Source: Blakeslea trispora (Eukaryota > Mucoromycota > Mucoromycetes > Mucorales > Choanephoraceae). Taken from it: 64,000 nucleotides of DNA. The notes under the pieces are model-generated. The model worked only from the letters and a program-made list of their open reading frames with translations, was not told where the DNA came from and did no database searches. The stretch covers positions 444,001 through 508,000 of the forward strand of contig JAIWNE010000008.1 of NCBI GenBank assembly GCA_025331445.1, written 5' to 3'. Made by a program: the position numbers and the translations under genes. Shown here one piece after another: positions 60,601-64,000 of this stretch (the stretch's first letter is position 1; every line of letters begins with the position of its first letter).

Positions 60601-61834
60601 CCCTCATCCTCCTCCAGCAGTTGTACCTCAGTTTGATTTTAACCTCAATCCTCAGTTTATGGTCCCTCCAAATCATCCAAATCATCCTCATCATCCTCAT
60701 CATCCTCATCATTTACCCCATCCTCACTCTACATTAAATCAGGCTGCTCCTATGCCTCCTCCTCCTCCTATGAGTATGTTTATGGGTAACCACATGATGA
60801 TGCGATCTATGCCTCCTCCTCCCGAAATGCTTTCGCCCTTCCATCCACAGCCTCATCCTCGCCATGCGTCTCCACTATCCTCTTCCATGGTTTCTCCGCA
60901 ACGACAGCAACAATCGCCTTACCCTCCTATGAGACAACAGCAGCACAATGCAATGGATCAGATGAGAAATGAGTTCAATGAGCTGCAGATAAACGGCGCA
61001 TCCAATTCGTCGACTCCTGCTCCCGAACAGCAAACCCGTGACGATCTTCGCGCCTTACTACCCAATGTCAATATCAGCTTTAACAACTTTCAAGAAAAAG
61101 TCAAAGCAGAGGAGTTCTATCAAAAGCAATTATTGGTACAACGCCAACATCAACAACAACAGCTACATAAGCAACTGTCTGAGCAACAAGACCAAATACC
61201 CAGCCCTCGCAGTTTATCGAGAGACTCTCTTGTGATGCCAAACAATGCAGCACCTTTATCGCAACTACAGCAACAACAACCAGATGAGAAGCTTTTGCCA
61301 AGTGATATGGCCTCGGCTCAGAGTAGCCCAGCTATATCCTCTTGGCAACAAGACGAGCAGAAAGCCGATCCTGATGTTCGTGTGGAAGCACAGAATTTCT
61401 TTGGTGAATTTCTTCGCAAAGCAGCTTCTCATCAACATCAAGATTTACCCTCCAAAAAGGAAGAACAGCTCTCAGTGCAGCATGGTATGTATAGCACATC
61501 ATTCATTCTTTTATATTGTTCATTTTGCTTATTTCATTTTTTATTGCTTTTTTATGTTCCAGTATCATCGGCCTCTCCTTTACCTTTTCAAGACCCTGCG
61601 ATTATGTCAATTCGCTTGGCTGACAGCCAAAATGCATCCGGTGGCAATCACCCTGTTCCTGAGAATGGAATTACTCACTCTCAAAACACTATTCTTCAGA
61701 TTTTAGGCGGTCAATCGTCTCCTTTGATGACTGTTGAGCAACAGCAACAACAGCAACAGCAACAACAACAACAGCAACAGCAACAACAGCAACAGCAACA
61801 GCAACAACAGCAACAGCAACAACAGCAACAGCAA

Positions 61835-61881
<47 letters not shown>

Positions 61882-62401
61882 ACAACAACAACAACAGCAA
61901 CAACAGCAACAACAACAACAGCAACAACAGCAGCAACAGCAACAGCAACAGCAGTTATATTTTAATCAGCAAATGCAACATCGCCAACAACAGCAACAGC
62001 AACATCAGATGGATCTTAGATTGAACAATGATTTAACTCATCAAGAGTTTGGTTATGGTAGCGATTTGGGTCCAAAGCCGTTCAACAATGTAATTGTGAA
62101 TCCTTCTCTTCCATTCCAGCAGCAGCAGCCTCAACCATTTCATAATGCTCCCCGACCTTCTTTTATGTCTGGCTTTAGGGAGCTCCCTATGAACATGATG
62201 GGTCATATGCCACCTCCCCCACATCATCACCCAAACATGATGGGGGCACCTATTCCACCTTCACTTCACCCCATGGGATTCCAAAATAACAATTATCAGG
62301 CTCAACATCCTCACACACAACAACAAGGGCCTTATTCACCCCACCATCATCCTCCCCCTCCCCCTCCTCCAGGCATCTTTGCAGAAGAAAACCGTCCATA
62401 A
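57631..62401 (+). CDS. NOT4: CCR4-NOT ubiquitin ligase Not4, with a long polyQ C-terminus
   Basis: E3 ligase of the CCR4-NOT complex, acting in co-translational quality control and mRNA decay. Exons 57631-57726, 57844-58107, 58214-58386, 58529-58684, 58810-61484 and 61563-62401 join in frame to 1,400 aa. Residues 10-53 are the C4C4-type RING (CPLCMEELDIADRNFRPCPC..CRFCW..CPACR). An RRM follows (about 105-185, LVYVLGLG..GINGMEYDGKTIR), then a C3H1 zinc finger (KYCTYYLRHMSCPNPNCMYLH). The remaining 1,150 residues are disordered, with Pro/His/Met-rich segments and 72 consecutive Gln (61739-61954). Yeast Not4 has 587 aa, so this is greatly extended. The 78-nt intron 61485-61562 is in frame and stop-free, so retention would add a hydrophobic stretch. 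Confidence 0.95.
61739..61954 (+). repeat. CAA/CAG tract encoding 72 glutamines in NOT4
   Basis: 216 bp of mixed CAA and CAG codons with no other codon. On the minus strand it creates a spurious poly-Leu frame and in another frame a poly-Asn/Ser frame. Mixed codons make it less prone to slippage than pure CAG. Confidence 0.95.
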
Positions 62402-62516
62402 CAACAATCCATATACTCTTTGCTTATTTTACATGCATAAAAAAAATGTATACATGCTAATTATTATTAGTATCTAAATTACCTGTACGAAGACAATAAA
62501 AAAAAATTGCTATTCT

Positions 62517-63346
62517 TTACTTGTTTACAAAATTCATACTATAACCACCACTTCCATTTGGATCTGGTGTAAATTGAAAGTTGTCGGTAGAGAGCCCAAA
62601 CTTGCCTAGCAAAGTGTTGCCTAAGTCCTTTAATTTACCCATCATTTCCTCTTTTTCTTGCTCCATCTTGGTTTTGATCTTTCCTGGCAGTTCTTGCTTT
62701 GCGCGCTTGCATTCTCTGAGGGTATATGCATCTTGTGCTTGCTTTTGCAATTGCGTGTAGTCATCAAGAGCGCTCGACATGGCACTGGAAGTGCCCAGTC
62801 TTTCATTTGCTTGTGCTCGACGGAGTAGAGCTTTCAAATAAGTTGAATCTAGTTCTAGCGATCGAGTGCACATATCGCGTGCTTCTTTGTATTGATCTAG
62901 TTTTAGGTGACATGCTGCAATGTTGCTAAAATAGATGGCACGCTCTTTCCCTTGCGATTCTGGACATACCATGAGCGCATTTTCATATTCAGCAATGGCT
63001 CTCTGATATTCTGATTGAGCAAATAGTTCGTTGCCTTTTGTTTTGTATTCTGAAGCTTCGCTTAAAAGTTGCTATTGCATCCATACTGTCAAATCAGAAA
63101 TCTCGGTTGTACGTGCTCCATCTCTTGGCTTTTGCTCAGTTACCTTGAGTTCTTCAACTTGGTAATCGGTACTGTCGTAAAAGATGTCGCCATCTTGATC
63201 AGTCTCTCCTTTAAGCTCAACAGCTACGTCTTCTGTCGAGTTGCTTTCTATCTCGATGAGTCAACTCGGGTAGTTCACAAAGAGTTTACAAGTACCAACT
63301 TACTTGTCTGTAAATCTTGTTCATGTATTTCCTCTATGATGGCCAT
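62517..63346 (-). CDS. TPR co-chaperone, TTC1-like
   Basis: Exons 63346-63296, 63251-63144 and 63071-62517 join in frame to 237 aa. An acidic N-terminus precedes three TPR motifs: EYKTKGNELFAQSEYQRAIAEY (start near 60), RAIYFSNIAACHLKLDQYKEA, and SLELDSTYLKALLRRAQANERLG. The C-terminus GYSMNFVNK with STDNFQFTPDPNGSGG matches the TTC1 family tail. TTC1 binds Hsp90/Hsp70 and Ras/Galpha proteins in animals. The first intron is only 44 nt with a GTACTT donor; the better-looking GTAAGT donor nine bases upstream would break the frame. It is convergent with NOT4, 115 bp away. Confidence 0.88.
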
Positions 63347-63644
63347 TATCAGCAGTTACGAAAGACTTGTATTAACAAAGAAAGAAAGAGAAAAAACAAT
63401 AGAATTTGGAGACACTTGATTTTCTCTTAAAAGCTGAGTGAAAAGTTGCATTGTCTAGTGCACAAAAGTGTAAGCAGAAAAAATCAATGTTATTTCCCCA
63501 TCTCTTTTTATAAAAATATAAGCATATTAGATTTATTTCAGATCAACAATCAATACAACAAACACACTTCACTGCTACTGTATGTTTGCCAACAATAACA
63601 GTTTCTTTTTGTCATTCAAACAAACAGCAGTTCGACTGTATTTA

Positions 63645-64000
63645 TCAGATATCACTTTCTGTTTGATTATTAGGAAAGAAATACCATTTGTTGACTATAG
63701 GAGGAACTCTGGTAGGTGGAAGTGGATTCGCCTTTGATATGTGAGTGACAAGATCATTATCAGGGTCGATTCTATAAGGTGAGTCTTTCACTGACAAATT
63801 GACGCTATAGTAAACACAGAGTGAGCAAACGAAACTCTACTTCTTATTTGTACAAGAAGTTCTTACGCCTGAATTGTTTTTTTTGGTTCTGTGCCATTGA
63901 CTAACAACTGCCATTGCTCATGGGTTTCCAATACAATGTTTGTAGCAAATTTCTACATGAACAGTTGAGTTATCATGGGCAATGTATCTCTTTCTTAATG
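63645..64000 (-). CDS. IPP1: Inorganic pyrophosphatase, C-terminal exons (partial)
   Basis: Two exons are visible: 63952-63867 and 63804-63645 (stop TGA), with an intron between; an acceptor at 63953-63954 leads to an intron running off the window. The first reads FATNIVLETHEQWQLLVNGT and the second VNLSVKDSPYRIDPDN..VPPIVNKWYFFPNN. The ETHEQWQLL helix and the IDKWYFI-like C-terminus are typical of eukaryotic soluble family I pyrophosphatases. The catalytic aspartates lie upstream, outside the window. Some other family with a similar tail cannot be fully excluded. Confidence 0.65.

Noticed and set aside
61703..61948. Poly-leucine minus-strand frame and poly-Asn/Ser plus-strand frame at the NOT4 repeat
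   Set aside because: Both are alternative readings of the CAA/CAG tract.

Overview
The window is nuclear DNA of an early-diverging filamentous fungus, most likely a Mucorales species (Mucoromycota). The reasons are: AT-rich DNA; genes split by many short introns (mostly about 50-80 nt, GTAAG-type donors); strong codon bias in highly expressed genes; long CAA/CAG glutamine tracts; a plant-type plasma-membrane H+-ATPase; and a decayed copy of what looks like a Mucorales-expanded protein family. Species cannot be fixed from the sequence alone. Exon joins below were worked out by hand from frame, splice sites and protein-family fit; no search was run.

Layout. 1-9.2 kb is gene-dense: NUP133 (-, runs off the left edge), an alpha-methylacyl-CoA racemase-type enzyme (+), argininosuccinate lyase (+), a Leu5/SLC25A16-type mitochondrial carrier (-), splicing factor CWC25 (+) and a tRNA-Arg(UCU). 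9.2-15.7 kb is a gene desert. 15.9-19.1 kb holds the H+-ATPase. A poorly understood stretch (19.1-21.2 kb) is followed by a GATA factor (-) and a transposase relic (22.9-24.4 kb). 25.46-28.83 kb is a 1,299-bp inverted duplication, identical as far as can be read, carrying two convergent copies of a secreted YcaC-type isochorismatase-fold hydrolase around a 767-bp spacer.

31.2-43.3 kb is a second housekeeping block: a class II DYRK kinase (-), a small PPxY protein (+), SEC24 (-), a Lifeguard/BAX-inhibitor membrane protein (+), and a cytochrome b5-acyl-CoA dehydrogenase fusion with a peroxisomal C-terminus (-). 43.4-49.7 kb is a mobile-element zone: an intact Tc1/mariner-type transposase with inverted subterminal repeats, a degraded Mucorales-type family gene, a 152-bp palindromic MITE-like element and a truncated Pif1/Helitron helicase. 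50.4-52.4 kb carries AMMECR1 and a BSD-domain protein (both -). 52.4-57.6 kb is mostly empty apart from a secreted lectin-like protein with His-Pro repeats. 57.6-62.4 kb is NOT4, the CCR4-NOT E3 ligase, extended to about 1,400 aa with 72 consecutive glutamines. The right edge has TTC1-type TPR protein and the 3' end of an inorganic pyrophosphatase gene (both -).

There is no operon logic here; neighbours are mostly unrelated housekeeping genes. Shared themes are fatty acyl-CoA metabolism (racemase, CoA carrier, peroxisomal dehydrogenase) and mRNA or membrane traffic. The most unusual structures are the perfect inverted gene pair, which could yield double-stranded RNA, and the palindromic element next to the decayed gene.
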